Of a stretch of DNA of 64,000 nt, positions 36,200 to 44,089 are shown piece after piece. Origin of the DNA: Planctomycetaceae bacterium (lineage in GTDB: Bacteria; Planctomycetota; Planctomycetia; Pirellulales; Pirellulaceae); the NCBI GenBank assembly GCA_007121535.1, contig SKKK01000148.1:1-64000 (forward strand). Direction: 5' to 3'. The first letter of the stretch is position 1; every line of letters begins with the position of its first letter. Below the pieces are notes generated by a model, which saw only the letters and a list, made by a program, of their open reading frames with translations, was not told where the DNA came from and did no database searches. A program made the position numbers and the translations under genes.

Positions 36200-36511
36200 A
36201 TGCAACGACGAATCAACGAAATCCCCTTCGAAGCCCTGATTACCACCGAGCACGATCTTGTCAATGGCCTGCTGGGTGAAACGAAGCAGTTGTTGGACAG
36301 CGCGGACGTCGTCTACGCGGTCGACGGACGCGATGACCGTGATATCCTGATCTACGGCAGAGAGAAACTGCGACGGATCGCCGAATCGGACGTTCCTGAG
36401 GGAGCGCGGGTGGTCCGCGTACGAATCCGCTCGGGCCAAAACGAACTGGAAAGCCTGCTGGAACTCGTGCGCCAAAGCAAAGGCTACCACGACTACGCGG
36501 AATCAGCCTGA
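36200..36511 (+). CDS. Small conserved-looking hypothetical protein, 103 aa
   Basis: Not recognised. ATG at 36200 is preceded by AAGGAG nine bases upstream. The protein is soluble, acidic, with an N-terminal IPFEALITTEHDLVNGLLGE segment, a DGRDDRDILIYG centre and a C-terminal RIRSGQNELESLLELVRQ helix. It resembles a small sensor or regulatory protein in composition only. The frame is open upstream to 36095 but without a start supported by a ribosome-binding site. It converges with the glycogen-synthase-like gene 37 bp away. Confidence 0.55.
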   Translation: MQRRINEIPFEALITTEHDLVNGLLGETKQLLDSADVVYAVDGRDDRDILIYGREKLRRIAESDVPEGARVVRVRIRSGQNELESLLELVRQSKGYHDYAESA

Positions 36512-36548
36512 TCAAGCTCGGCGCCCTTTTTCTTCAACCACTCGATGC

Positions 36549-38336
36549 TCAGTCGGCCGAGGCTCGGTCGTACCATGCGGTGTACTCGGCTGCCGATCGA
36601 TCCCAGGAGAACGTCAGCGCTTGATCGTACAGCCGTCCCAGCATCCGTCCGTATTCGGCGGGCCGGTTGCGGAACAGATCGAGTGCCTGGTGCAACGCCG
36701 TCGTCAGACCGTTGACCAACGAAACATATAGCCTGCTGTGCATGCGACCGGCAGCCGTCGGCGATTCCAAGATCTGTTGCCATTGCGACCCCAGATCGAT
36801 GATCGAGCCACGGCACGCAGGCTCGTACAAAATCCCCGTCGCCTGGCTCGGGTTCCGACCATGATCTACCACTTGTTGGATCAACCCTCCGGTCGCTGCC
36901 GCCACGACGGGAGTACCCCGCAGATACGGTTCGGTGGCCGCGCCAAAGGGCTCGTGAAACGAAGGCATGACACAGAAGGTCGCGCCCGCCATCAGCGTCT
37001 CATACGGCTCGACTCGCCCCGTGTAAACGACCACGTCACCGGGCCGTGAACAGGCCACCTGGCGCCATTGGTCCAGATGGGCATCGACGCCGGAAGGTAC
37101 CATCGGGCAGATGACGAACTTGACCTGATTCGCGGGCAGGCGTCGAATGGCTTGAGCCAATACGTCGAATCCCTTCTGAGCCGGATCCAGGCGGCCGAAC
37201 ATCATCAACACGGGCACCTGGTCGGGCAATCTTGTCAAGTCCCAACCGCCCTGATACCGCAGAAATCCCAAACGTTGCGCAGGGCGAAAGTCGGATAATG
37301 CCCGCAGCATCTTCTGCCGCCTTTCCGCCTTCTCCCGCAAGATGGCCCCCACGTCCCCGCAAGCAGCATGGTGGATCGCCGTCTGAGAAAAGGGCGAACG
37401 AGCGGCCAGGAACAGACCGTTGTCGATCCCGACCAATCCCTGGCGATGCAAGACCTGTTGGAGATGGTCGGCGAAATGGACGGTCAGTAGAGGATGGGAC
37501 ACGAGATCCCGAGCGTACTGGCGGCTGACCGTCGACACGGGTGCATCGGTCAGCGGCATCATACATTCGTAGACGGTCGCACGCCGAGGTTCCGCAGGAT
37601 CATCGAGCATCGCTTGGGGCGTCCGCGCCCATTGCGCGTCGTCCGTGCGATCGGTCAACGCCGACAAGGCCTCACGGCTCAACCCGCAATCGTACGGATT
37701 GTGCGATGTCAGCACGACGGCCGCGGTTTTCACGCGGCCGTCCAACACGCCTTGCTTGACGGTCAATGCCGTGGCTGCCATTTGCCAATCCTGAGCGTGG
37801 ACGATCACGTTTTCCGTGAGATCGACGCCGCGCATCGCCAGGATGCTGGGTACCGCAGCAGATGCGAACAAGCCGTTTCGCAAAAGCTGGTCGTTCGGCT
37901 GGTTATAGGGGCTGCCGCCTTGCGCCTGAAAGAATCCTTGGGCGTGAAAGAGAATCCAATCGATCCCTTCGCTGCGATATCGATACACGTCCGTTCGCCA
38001 GTCCTTGCCGTCGAAGCTGACGGAAACATGGCCCAAAAGGTCACCGGGGACTCGCGGTGCTTTGTTCAGTTCGGGGTGGAACGGGCTGAGCACCACTACG
38101 CGATGATTCCTGCGGGATAACTGTGGTGGCAGGTGCCTGGCAACGGCGAAAATCCCGCCACCGCGAGCGAAATGATTCTCGTAAACCAAATAAACGACTG
38201 TCCGCCGTTTGACGTCGATGCCGCATCGCGATTCGCGGAGCTTGGTGATCTCGTCCGCGCGGAATAGCTGTTGGAGCGCCCCGTCGTCGCGCGACCAAGT
38301 ATTCAAAAACGACAAAAATGATTCGTCGATGTTCAT
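36549..38336 (-). CDS. Glycogen/starch-synthase-like glycosyltransferase (GT5/GT4 fold)
   Basis: 595 residues of GT-B fold. The N-terminal lobe has VYLVYENHFARGGGIFAVAR in place of the usual KxGGL donor loop, and NVIVHAQDWQMA. The C-terminal lobe has FGRLDPAQKGFDVL and the E-x7-E-like segment FHEPFGAATEPYLRGTPVVA, then ATGGL. This fits ADP/UDP-glucose-dependent glycogen-synthase relatives, but the ~80 extra N-terminal residues and altered loop make the exact acceptor uncertain. It lies 97 bp downstream of the ThiS-like gene and could be the last gene of the arrestin/ubiquitin-like operon. Confidence 0.75.
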   Translation of the reverse strand: MNIDESFLSFLNTWSRDDGALQQLFRADEITKLRESRCGIDVKRRTVVYLVYENHFARGGGIFAVARHLPPQLSRRNHRVVVLSPFHPELNKAPRVPGDLLGHVSVSFDGKDWRTDVYRYRSEGIDWILFHAQGFFQAQGGSPYNQPNDQLLRNGLFASAAVPSILAMRGVDLTENVIVHAQDWQMAATALTVKQGVLDGRVKTAAVVLTSHNPYDCGLSREALSALTDRTDDAQWARTPQAMLDDPAEPRRATVYECMMPLTDAPVSTVSRQYARDLVSHPLLTVHFADHLQQVLHRQGLVGIDNGLFLAARSPFSQTAIHHAACGDVGAILREKAERRQKMLRALSDFRPAQRLGFLRYQGGWDLTRLPDQVPVLMMFGRLDPAQKGFDVLAQAIRRLPANQVKFVICPMVPSGVDAHLDQWRQVACSRPGDVVVYTGRVEPYETLMAGATFCVMPSFHEPFGAATEPYLRGTPVVAAATGGLIQQVVDHGRNPSQATGILYEPACRGSIIDLGSQWQQILESPTAAGRMHSRLYVSLVNGLTTALHQALDLFRNRPAEYGRMLGRLYDQALTFSWDRSAAEYTAWYDRASAD

Positions 38337-38433
38337 CGCGTCAGCCCTTCTCCTCCCAGACGAAGCACCAGCATGTTGCGGAAAACTGCCCGCATTCTAA
38401 CTCGCAGTACGTTCCGATGTAACGCGGCTACCG

Positions 38434-38667
38434 TCAGCCGCCACCGATCGCCGAAAACAGATCGATCCGCTCGCCGCCATCCAGAACGTGATCCATACCG
38501 GCGGCCCGATGATCGACGAAGATGATCCGCGTTTGCTCGGGAGGGATCCCCAGACGGTCGATCACCATCCGGATCGTCGCCCCCTTCGGCAAATCCAGTG
38601 GCAACGTCGATCGGCCGTCGGTATAGTCGCGTAGATTGGCGTAAACACTGACGGTCACCGTGGGCAT
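38434..38667 (-). CDS. Ubiquitin-like beta-grasp protein (ThiS/MoaD family) ending in Gly-Gly-Gly
   Basis: 77 residues. The pattern VSVYANLRDYTDGRSTLPLD, then GATIRMVIDRLGIP and IIFVDHR-A, ending DLFSAIGGG, is that of the MoaD/ThiS beta-grasp fold with an exposed C-terminal diglycine for adenylation. No ThiF/MoeB-type E1, MoaE, ThiG or tungsten-enzyme gene is next to it, so a canonical cofactor role is not supported by context. ATG at 38667 lies inside the 3' end of the ATPase gene (13-bp overlap), so it is translationally coupled. It could be a sulfur carrier or a protein modifier for the operon. Confidence 0.8.
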   Translation of the reverse strand: MPTVTVSVYANLRDYTDGRSTLPLDLPKGATIRMVIDRLGIPPEQTRIIFVDHRAAGMDHVLDGGERIDLFSAIGGG

Positions 38668-39305
38668 CGTGTTGCTCCTGATCGATTCTCGCACACATCG
38701 TACAATCGAAACCAAATCTCTCGCAAATTTCCGCGACAAGCGTGGAATGCATCCGAAACAACGTCGTCGCAGATCGCCCGACAATCGTCCGGTGGCAAAA
38801 GTTGGCGGACCAGTTGTCGAGCCAAGGGGATCGTAGTCTCGGTGCTCCACAAATGCGGCAGTCGGCAGTCCCGATGAGCGGTCACCAGCAAGCCCCATTG
38901 TTTGCGACGACAGCATCTTCGCCATCGAAACCGCTCGAGCCAATTCAGTTGTTCGTAGCCATCGATCACGACCACAGTTCGAGCGTTGCCGCCGGCGCTT
39001 TCTGGACGCGGCATGCGTGGCCGCCGATCTCCCGAGTGAAACTCGAACCATGGGACCGATCTGCCCGCCGCGAGCAATGCAGGCTCCAGCGTGCACAGCA
39101 GCGTCGATTTGCCGCTGCCATGAGGCCCGATAATCTGGCCCCACCAGCCTTGGCGACGCAATCGGCCGATCAGCTCAATAACACCCGCTCCCGGCGGAAA
39201 CAGAAAAGGCAACGCGCCGGGACGTACAAAACGAGTGGAAAACGGATTGGAAACGCTTCCCGATCCGTGCCCGCCGGGTTGTGTCGCGAACTCATCCCAC
39301 GCCAT
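38655..39305 (-). CDS. P-loop ATPase of the arrestin/ubiquitin-like operon
   Basis: 216 residues. Walker A IGPHGSGKSTLL (~59-70), Walker B RTVVVIDGYEQL and a sensor-1-like LLVTAHRD are clear. The N-terminal FSTRFVRPGALPFLFPPG and GWWGQI segments look planctomycete-specific. It resembles small AAA/STAND-like NTPases without extra domains. ATG 39305 overlaps the stop of the arrestin-like gene (39292) by 14 bp, and its own 3' end overlaps the ThiS-like gene, so the four genes form one polycistron. Possible role: ATP-driven loading or remodelling of the partners; this is inference. Confidence 0.7.
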   Translation of the reverse strand: MAWDEFATQPGGHGSGSVSNPFSTRFVRPGALPFLFPPGAGVIELIGRLRRQGWWGQIIGPHGSGKSTLLCTLEPALLAAGRSVPWFEFHSGDRRPRMPRPESAGGNARTVVVIDGYEQLNWLERFRWRRCCRRKQWGLLVTAHRDCRLPHLWSTETTIPLARQLVRQLLPPDDCRAICDDVVSDAFHACRGNLREIWFRLYDVCENRSGATRCPR

Positions 39306-39708
39306 ACTCGTCTCGTCGAGGCAGTAATTGGAATAATCGATCCGCACATATGTCTTTTCCCCGCCGTCGCACCAGCCGGATGCGAACACACCAGTGGATT
39401 TTCACGATCGTTCCGTGATACGTCAGCGGACTGGGTGGCATTTGGCACGTCAATCGCTGCAACGGACGCAGGTCGCCATCGACCACGTCGCTGGGGCGGG
39501 ATCTTTCAAAGAAATGAACCCCGAAATCCTCTTCGCCCTTGCCCTCTGTAAACCAAATCACCGAAACCTCGATCGCCCGAATGTCACGAGGTTCGATCGC
39601 GTCGATCTGGTATTCGAACTCCAACACTTCGCCAGGATGGAAAGTACTGCTAGGACGGCAGATTTTGAGCGAGATCAGCGGTTCGGTGATGGTCTTGCTT
39701 GCCGTCAT
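39292..39708 (-). CDS. Soluble arrestin-like beta-sandwich protein, 138 aa
   Basis: All-beta composition with arrestin-fold hallmarks: FHPGEVLEFEYQID (first sandwich strands), IEVSVIWFTEGKG-ED, and the signature C-terminal PLTYHGTIVKIHWCVRIRL (arrestin-type Y-G-xxV-IxW-VRV strand pair). A single domain of ~130 residues is half of a eukaryotic arrestin. The ATG at 39708 lies within the 3' end of the membrane gene (59-bp overlap). It probably binds a partner or the membrane protein; no catalytic motif is seen. Confidence 0.6.
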   Translation of the reverse strand: MTASKTITEPLISLKICRPSSTFHPGEVLEFEYQIDAIEPRDIRAIEVSVIWFTEGKGEEDFGVHFFERSRPSDVVDGDLRPLQRLTCQMPPSPLTYHGTIVKIHWCVRIRLVRRRGKDICADRLFQLLPRRDEYGVG

Positions 39709-40741
39709 AACGGGGGTAAACAATGATGGGGAAACAACGCTCGAACGATGGCCAGGCACCCGCCTCGCCGTGGATCACCAGCTTCCAGTTTATCGCGTTG
39801 TGCTCGGATTGGAACGAGTGCATCGCGTCCGTGGGGATTTCGAGCCGCGTCTCCAGCTCCAACGGCTCGTCAGGCGTGATGCGAAAGTCGGTGCGCCGAT
39901 CGATCTGACGGTTAAAGACGCGCTTCTGTTCGATGCGTATGTCCGTCCCCTGGCGAAAAGTCGCACATTCTTCGCACACCAGATGGACCGCCAATGCCTT
40001 CATCGTCACGCGGCCACTTTGCGAGACGTAAACCCAATACTTGCCACCAGGCTTTAACGGGTGGTCGGAGATCTCGACGTGCGTCGGACCGACCCCCGCG
40101 TAAACAGACCACTGGCGAAGCATGTCCCGAATCGACCATCCACTGATCACCAAAAACGGAATCGCAAAGATGGCCAAGAAATACTCCGGTTGCCCCTTAA
40201 CAAAACTGAGCACCGCCATACCCGATAATAGGGCAGCACTGGCCGTCCAGATGATGCAAAAGACCATGGCCAAGATCAAACGCCAAGCCGGCGATTGAAC
40301 TTCGGGCAACCGGTAACGCTGCTTGACTCCGGGGCTGTTGGTCAGATTGGCGTCGCTGGGAATGCACGGCAGTTGAAGCTGTTGGGGAGCCGTCGTGGTT
40401 TTCGGGCCGATCGCAGCCGCGCGCTTCGCCAACGCCGACCGCCGTTCGGGCGAGGTGCCCGCGTTCAACCATGTCCAGAGCACGCCGCCGCCACCCAGCA
40501 GCATGAAGGAACTCAACACGATCACCATCACCCAGAAGCCGAACCCCGGCGGGAAGGGATGCTCGATCGGCAACGCCCGCAAGACCAGCAGTGCGGTCAG
40601 CGAGACCCCACCCAGCACGAACAGCGTCGCGGAAAACAGAGCCTCGCCCAACGTGCCCACCAGCTTCGAGCCCGTCCGCCGCGTCCCCCGCTTCTTTTCC
40701 CAAACTCTCAGCCAGCGAGCCAACCAATCGTCCCCCCGCAC
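39650..40741 (-). CDS. Four-helix membrane protein with arrestin-like C-terminal domain
   Basis: 363 residues. Transmembrane helices at ~33-56, 69-92, 154-178 and 186-203; a 60-residue basic loop separates the pairs. Residues ~220-343 form a beta-rich domain with a Vps26/arrestin-like pattern: HPLKPGGKYWVYVSQSGRV, LAVHLVCEECATFRQGTD, and AMHSFQSEHNAINWKLVIHG near the end. The start is a GTG at 40741; no ATG precedes it, and a MITE lies 27 bp upstream. First gene of the overlapping four-gene unit. It probably recruits the soluble arrestin-like protein to the membrane. Confidence 0.65.
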   Translation of the reverse strand: MRGDDWLARWLRVWEKKRGTRRTGSKLVGTLGEALFSATLFVLGGVSLTALLVLRALPIEHPFPPGFGFWVMVIVLSSFMLLGGGGVLWTWLNAGTSPERRSALAKRAAAIGPKTTTAPQQLQLPCIPSDANLTNSPGVKQRYRLPEVQSPAWRLILAMVFCIIWTASAALLSGMAVLSFVKGQPEYFLAIFAIPFLVISGWSIRDMLRQWSVYAGVGPTHVEISDHPLKPGGKYWVYVSQSGRVTMKALAVHLVCEECATFRQGTDIRIEQKRVFNRQIDRRTDFRITPDEPLELETRLEIPTDAMHSFQSEHNAINWKLVIHGEAGAWPSFERCFPIIVYPRYDGKQDHHRTADLAQNLPS

Positions 40742-40768
40742 GAAACCGATGCCGATGCAAACCCTACG

Positions 40769-40894
40769 GCGTTGTCTAGGCGAAAAATGCGGATTGTGAG
40801 CGGCACGGCGCTAGCCGCCGGTTCTGCACGCCACCGGCGGCTAGCGCCGTGCCGCTCAGTCATCGCGACCCCAAAGATTTCGCCTGGACAACGC
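40769..40894. mobile_element. Palindromic MITE-like element, family 1 (copy c)
   Basis: Ends GCGTTGTCTAGGCGAAA and TTTCGCCTGGACAACGC are inverted repeats around the inner palindrome GAGCGGCACGGCGCTAGCCG / CGGCTAGCGCCGTGCCGCTC. It is flanked on both sides by CCTACG (40763-40768 and 40895-40900), the expected appearance of a 6-bp target-site duplication. It is inserted 27 bp upstream of the GTG of the arrestin-like operon. Confidence 0.8.
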
Positions 40895-41036
40895 CCTACG
40901 CTTGAGTATGGTGTGCCCAGGAATGTTCGGCAAGAGAGGGGCCGTCAAGGCCCGGCCAACGGATTCATGTCACGTTTGGCGGGGTGGCCCGGGTTCCTGA
41001 AAACCTTCGGTCCGCGGAGTGGCTCGCTCAGAGTAG

Positions 41037-41217
41037 CTTAACCCAGATTATCCATCAAGCTGGCGTGTGTCTCCCTAAGTGTTTTGATGCCAACGTGTTA
41101 CGGCAATCTTGCCCAACGCGCCGCGCAGATCAGCCGAGACGCCTTAGCGTCCGGTTGGTGCAGCCGTTACGGTAACCGGGGCTAGTGCCCTGCGGCTGAT
41201 GAATAATCCGGGTTAAG
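41037..41217. mobile_element. 181-bp element with CTTAACCC inverted ends
   Basis: The left end CTTAACCCAGATTATCCATC and the right end (complement CTTAACCCGGATTATTCATC) match at 19 of 21 positions including the final A. The centre has no coding potential; it contains GCCGTTACGGTAACCGGGGC. A related end (GAATAACCCGGGCTAAG) occurs at 52439-52455. This is a candidate non-autonomous transposable element downstream of lpxA. Confidence 0.65.
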
Positions 41218-41248
41218 CATCCGGCCGGCATGGGCACGGCACGAAACC

Positions 41249-42106
41249 CTACCCGGCCTTGCGACGGGACTGGTTCTGTACGTCTTCTTCACCTGCCGAG
41301 TGGATCCGCAGCGTTGGTTGAACTTGGCAACGACGTTCCCGCACGATGCCGCGTTTTACGCCCTGGAAGAACTCGAAATAGGTAGCCGCCGGTCCTGTGG
41401 GGAACGAATCCCGCAATTCCTGCAACATATCGTCCCAGCTCAGACCGCTTCGAAAGATGATCCGATAAGCCGATTTCAGGTCCAGAATCTCCTTGTCGGT
41501 GTAACCGTTTCGCCGCAGTCCCACCCGATTCAACCCGACAACTCGGTGCGAGATCCCGTCGACGATCACAAAAGGGGGAATATCCTGGCTGATGTGAGAT
41601 TGGCCGCCGACCATCGCCAATTGGCCCACCCGGCAGAACTGATGCACCCCGGCCGCTCCTGAAATGTAAACCCGATCCTCGACCGTCACATGGCCCGCGA
41701 TCATCACATTGTTTGCCAGGATCACATGATTGCCGATCCGGCAGTCGTGCGCAACGTGAGCATTGACCATGATCATATTGTTGTCGCCCACGATAGTTCT
41801 ATCGTGCTCGCCCAACCCGCAATGAATGGTGGCATTCTCGCGGATCATATTGCCGGATCCGATCGTTAGACCGCCCACCTGTTGTCCAGCTCGAAGATGC
41901 TGAGGCCTGCCACCCAACACGACCCCTTCGTGAATGTGGTTGCCTTTTCCCAGATGCGTAGACCGCTTCACCGTGACTCGACTTGCAAGCTCACATCCCG
42001 AATCGATGACCACGTCTTCTTCCACCACGCAGAAGGGCCCGATCGTCACGTCAGCAGCGATTTCGGCACGACGGTCTACGACCGCGGCAGGATGTATATT
42101 GGACAC
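41249..42106 (-). CDS. lpxA: UDP-N-acetylglucosamine O-acyltransferase
   Basis: 285 residues of left-handed beta-helix hexapeptide repeats (VTIGPFCVVEEDVVIDSG, HDCRIGNHVILANNV). The catalytic-type His lies in MVNAHVAHDCRIG, and HQFCRVGQLAMVGGQSHIS is followed by a C-terminal helical domain. It transfers a 3-hydroxyacyl chain from ACP to UDP-GlcNAc, the first step of lipid A biosynthesis, in the cytoplasm. A GTG start at 42106 is preferred because AGAGGA lies just upstream; an in-frame ATG at 42127 is the alternative. lpxC, lpxD and fabZ are not adjacent. Confidence 0.9.
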   Translation of the reverse strand: MSNIHPAAVVDRRAEIAADVTIGPFCVVEEDVVIDSGCELASRVTVKRSTHLGKGNHIHEGVVLGGRPQHLRAGQQVGGLTIGSGNMIRENATIHCGLGEHDRTIVGDNNMIMVNAHVAHDCRIGNHVILANNVMIAGHVTVEDRVYISGAAGVHQFCRVGQLAMVGGQSHISQDIPPFVIVDGISHRVVGLNRVGLRRNGYTDKEILDLKSAYRIIFRSGLSWDDMLQELRDSFPTGPAATYFEFFQGVKRGIVRERRCQVQPTLRIHSAGEEDVQNQSRRKAG

Positions 42107-42332
42107 GATTGTCCTCTTTCTATCCAACAGGTTTGGATCAGAAAAACTAAGTTACTCCTAGCCACAGATCGGCAGGAGGGGTGGTTCCGATTGAGCCGAT
42201 TTCGAGGATTGTGATACCTTTTGGCCCCCTGCAAGAGAAACGGAAAGCTGATAGACTGTGCTGGGCGTTTTAGGGACTGCTTTTACGAAGAAACGGATAT
42301 TTTGGTCAATACCAGTCGAGGAGATTTGTCGG

Positions 42333-42674
42333 ATGGCTGAAAACGCACACGACTTGTACAACCAAGGCGAGAAACTGAAGGACGAGGGCAAGTTGCCCGA
42401 GGCGATTGAAAAATTCGAGCAAGCCGTTGCGGCAGATGAATCGTTCGCTCTGGCCCACTTTGCTTTAGGTGTGGCCTACGGCAAGGTCGGCCAGCACGAT
42501 CTGGCGGTAAAGCACGCGGAACGGGCTTGCCAATTGGAACCGCAAGACCCGTTTTCTTACACAGCGCTAAGTGTGACCTATCAACGGGCCTTTGCCGGAA
42601 CCCAGGATCGACGATATATTCACATGGCCGAGGATGCCATGGCTCGGGCACATGCACTGCAAGCCGGCATGTAA
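42333..42674 (+). CDS. Small tetratricopeptide-repeat protein
   Basis: 113 residues made of about three TPR units (AHDLYNQGEKLKDEGKLPEA, AHFALGVAYGKVGQHDLAVK, then FSYTALSVTYQRAFAGTQDR). ATG at 42333 has GGAG twelve bases upstream. Soluble, with no signal peptide. It lies 205 bp from the divergent lpxA and upstream of two small genes on the same strand, so it is probably the first gene of a short operon with the B12-binding protein. TPR proteins act as protein-protein adaptors; the partner is unknown. Confidence 0.75.
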   Translation: MAENAHDLYNQGEKLKDEGKLPEAIEKFEQAVAADESFALAHFALGVAYGKVGQHDLAVKHAERACQLEPQDPFSYTALSVTYQRAFAGTQDRRYIHMAEDAMARAHALQAGM

Positions 42675-42705
42675 TCCAGGTTTTTGTCGAACATCAGCAG
42701 GAGTT

Positions 42706-42897
42706 GTGAACGTGGGAAGCAGTGAACGTCAGCGAGAATTGAGGCGACGACGGCACCGTCGCGTGAAAGTGCGGTACATCAAGCGAAAAGCCGCCAAAGC
42801 CAGCGTATCGGAGAAGGTCCAACTGGCGGAAAAGCTCCGCAGCCTGACCCCCGGTGCCGAAGAGATCATCAGCCGCCTGGAATTACAAGAACGCTGA
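42706..42897 (+). CDS. Small basic protein, 63 aa (planctomycete-conserved type)
   Basis: Starts at a GTG at 42706 with AGGAG five bases upstream. The sequence begins VNVGSSERQRELRRRRHRRV and continues with Lys/Ala-rich helix, ending ISRLELQER. The SSERQRELRRRR opening is a recurrent small planctomycete protein of unknown function (I believe the DUF6800 type). Very basic N-terminal half suggests RNA or ribosome contact. 31 bp downstream of the TPR gene. Confidence 0.65.
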   Translation: MNVGSSERQRELRRRRHRRVKVRYIKRKAAKASVSEKVQLAEKLRSLTPGAEEIISRLELQER

Positions 42898-42934
42898 TCG
42901 AAAGCGAACTTTTCGATTCCGAGCAGATCCATTG

Positions 42935-43489
42935 ATGAACGAGGATGTCGAATATGGCCGTTACTTCGACGCGCTGGTGGCAGGCGAGCGCGAGGTGTGC
43001 CACGAAATCTTCGTCAAATGGTTGAACTCGGGGATCGATTTGCGAACGCTGTACGAGCAGCGCATTTGACGTTCCCTGTACGAAATCGGTGATCTTTGGG
43101 AGCGAGGTCGTGTCTCCGTCGCGACCGAACACTTGGCTACGGCGATCACAGAGAGTCTGTTGACGCTGGTTTATCCACGATTGTTCGCCCAGCCGCGAGT
43201 CAAACGCAGCGCAGTCGTGACATGCGCGGCCAACGAATACCACCAAATCGGAGGTAGAATGGTCGCAGACCTTTTCGAACTTCACGGTTGGCGCGGCTAT
43301 TTCTTGGGTGCCAACGCACCACTGAACGATGTGTTGAAGCTGATCGACCAGAAGCGACCGCATGCCGTAGCATTGTCGGTTACCGTCACCTTTGCCCTGC
43401 ACGAGGTCCTGGACGCGGCTCGAAGAATCCACGAGGCGTTTCCGAAGGTACCTATTTTGGTTGGTGGCGAAGCATGGCCCCGATCCTAG
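42935..43489 (+). pseudogene. B12-binding-domain regulator interrupted by an in-frame TGA and 3'-truncated
   Basis: The reading frame MNEDVEYGRYFDALVAGERE runs to TGA at 43067-43069 and continues in the same frame with RSLYEIGDLWERGRVSVATE, HLATAITESLL and EYHQIGGRMVADLFELHGWR. This is the helical cap (B12-binding 2) plus cobalamin-binding Rossmann domain, with E-x-H-x-x-G as the Co-ligand region. The TGA stands where relatives have a polar residue (a C-to-T change of CGA would produce it). After PILVGGEAW the frame runs into foreign sequence, so the end is lost as well. Relatives are light- or B12-sensing transcription regulators or methyltransferase activators. Confidence 0.65.
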
Positions 43490-43550
43490 CCTTTCGCTTG
43501 CATGCGTCTCAGATCGTCCTGGATGCCAACTGGCTTGCGAGACGTATTTT

Positions 43551-43685
43551 CGGCTCGGGAGTATTCACGAAGCGGCGGAACGATCCGCCGCGATCACCCG
43601 GCAGTTACTCGCCATTGCTCGCAAGCAGATCATCTCGCCCCGGCCCCTCGATCTGAATCAAACGGTCGAAGGAACGCTGAACATG
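43551..43685 (+). pseudogene. Scrap of a sensor histidine kinase (between H-box and ATPase)
   Basis: 45 codons read EAAERSAAITRQLLAIARKQ then PLDLNQTVEGTLNM. This matches the second dimerisation helix and linker of hybrid histidine kinases (AAERAAxLTRQLLAFSRKQ, then LDLN-V). Neither the phosphoryl-accepting His nor the HATPase domain is present. The 5' side joins the truncated B12 gene and the 3' side joins a transposase fragment on the other strand. Confidence 0.55.
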
Positions 43686-43689
43686 CCGC

Positions 43690-43880
43690 TCTCGGGCCAC
43701 GCGCACCACGGAATCAAAGATTTGGCGGAAACCATCTGTGCCCAGGCGTCCCCGAAAGTAACACAACGAACTGGGATCCGGCAGCTTCCATTGCACCGGA
43801 TACTGCAAGAACCAACGGAACGCCATATCTGTTCCAGCGCGATTGATGACATCACGATCTGAGAGGTTATGATGATCCAT
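43690..43880 (-). mobile_element. Transposase N-terminal fragment (IS1182/IS5-type DUF772)
   Basis: The minus strand reads LSDRDVINRAGTDMAFRWFL, then LPDPSSLCYFRGRLGTDGFR and QIFDSVVRVARE. This is the helix-turn-helix part of DUF772 transposases (DxxFRWF, P-D-SSL-FR-RLG). The DDE catalytic domain is absent; the fragment fuses to the histidine-kinase scrap at ~43690 and to family-2 repeat upstream. A dead insertion-sequence remnant. Confidence 0.65.
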
Positions 43881-43935
43881 TGGGCGAGCCGGTGGGATTC
43901 GGGGGTTGTTGAGCGCACTTTTTCAGCAGTCTCCC

Positions 43936-44002
43936 AAGGTCTCCAGGATCGCGGGAGACCTTCGGTCGGCGGGTTCGGCGGGGTCAGAGACCCGCGCCGA
44001 GC
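43936..44002. repeat. Family-2 repeat (copy b)
   Basis: AAGGTCTCCAGGATCGCGGG, then AGACCTTCGGTCGGCGGGTT and GACCCGCGCCGAGC. The first part (GGTCTCC / GGAGACC) is a hairpin. The same unit occurs at 15255-15304 and, in the best-preserved form, at 56041-56112. It lies between the transposase remnant and the DUF1207 gene. Confidence 0.7.
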
Positions 44003-44089
44003 GTGAGTCCGGTTTCGGCCCGACCACTCGCGGCGAGCGGCAATTGGTGGTTGATCGATCTTGCTTTCAATCATCAGGTTCGCTAAGTA

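Noticed and set aside
38434-38667. Molybdopterin or thiamine synthesis gene (moaD/thiS)
   Set aside because: The fold fits, but no other cofactor-synthesis gene is near and the gene is coupled to arrestin-like and ATPase genes, so no symbol is assigned.
43067-43069. Selenocysteine codon (TGA) in the B12-binding protein
   Set aside because: The position is not a redox Cys site in the family, no SECIS-like hairpin is evident right after it, and the gene is also 3'-truncated.
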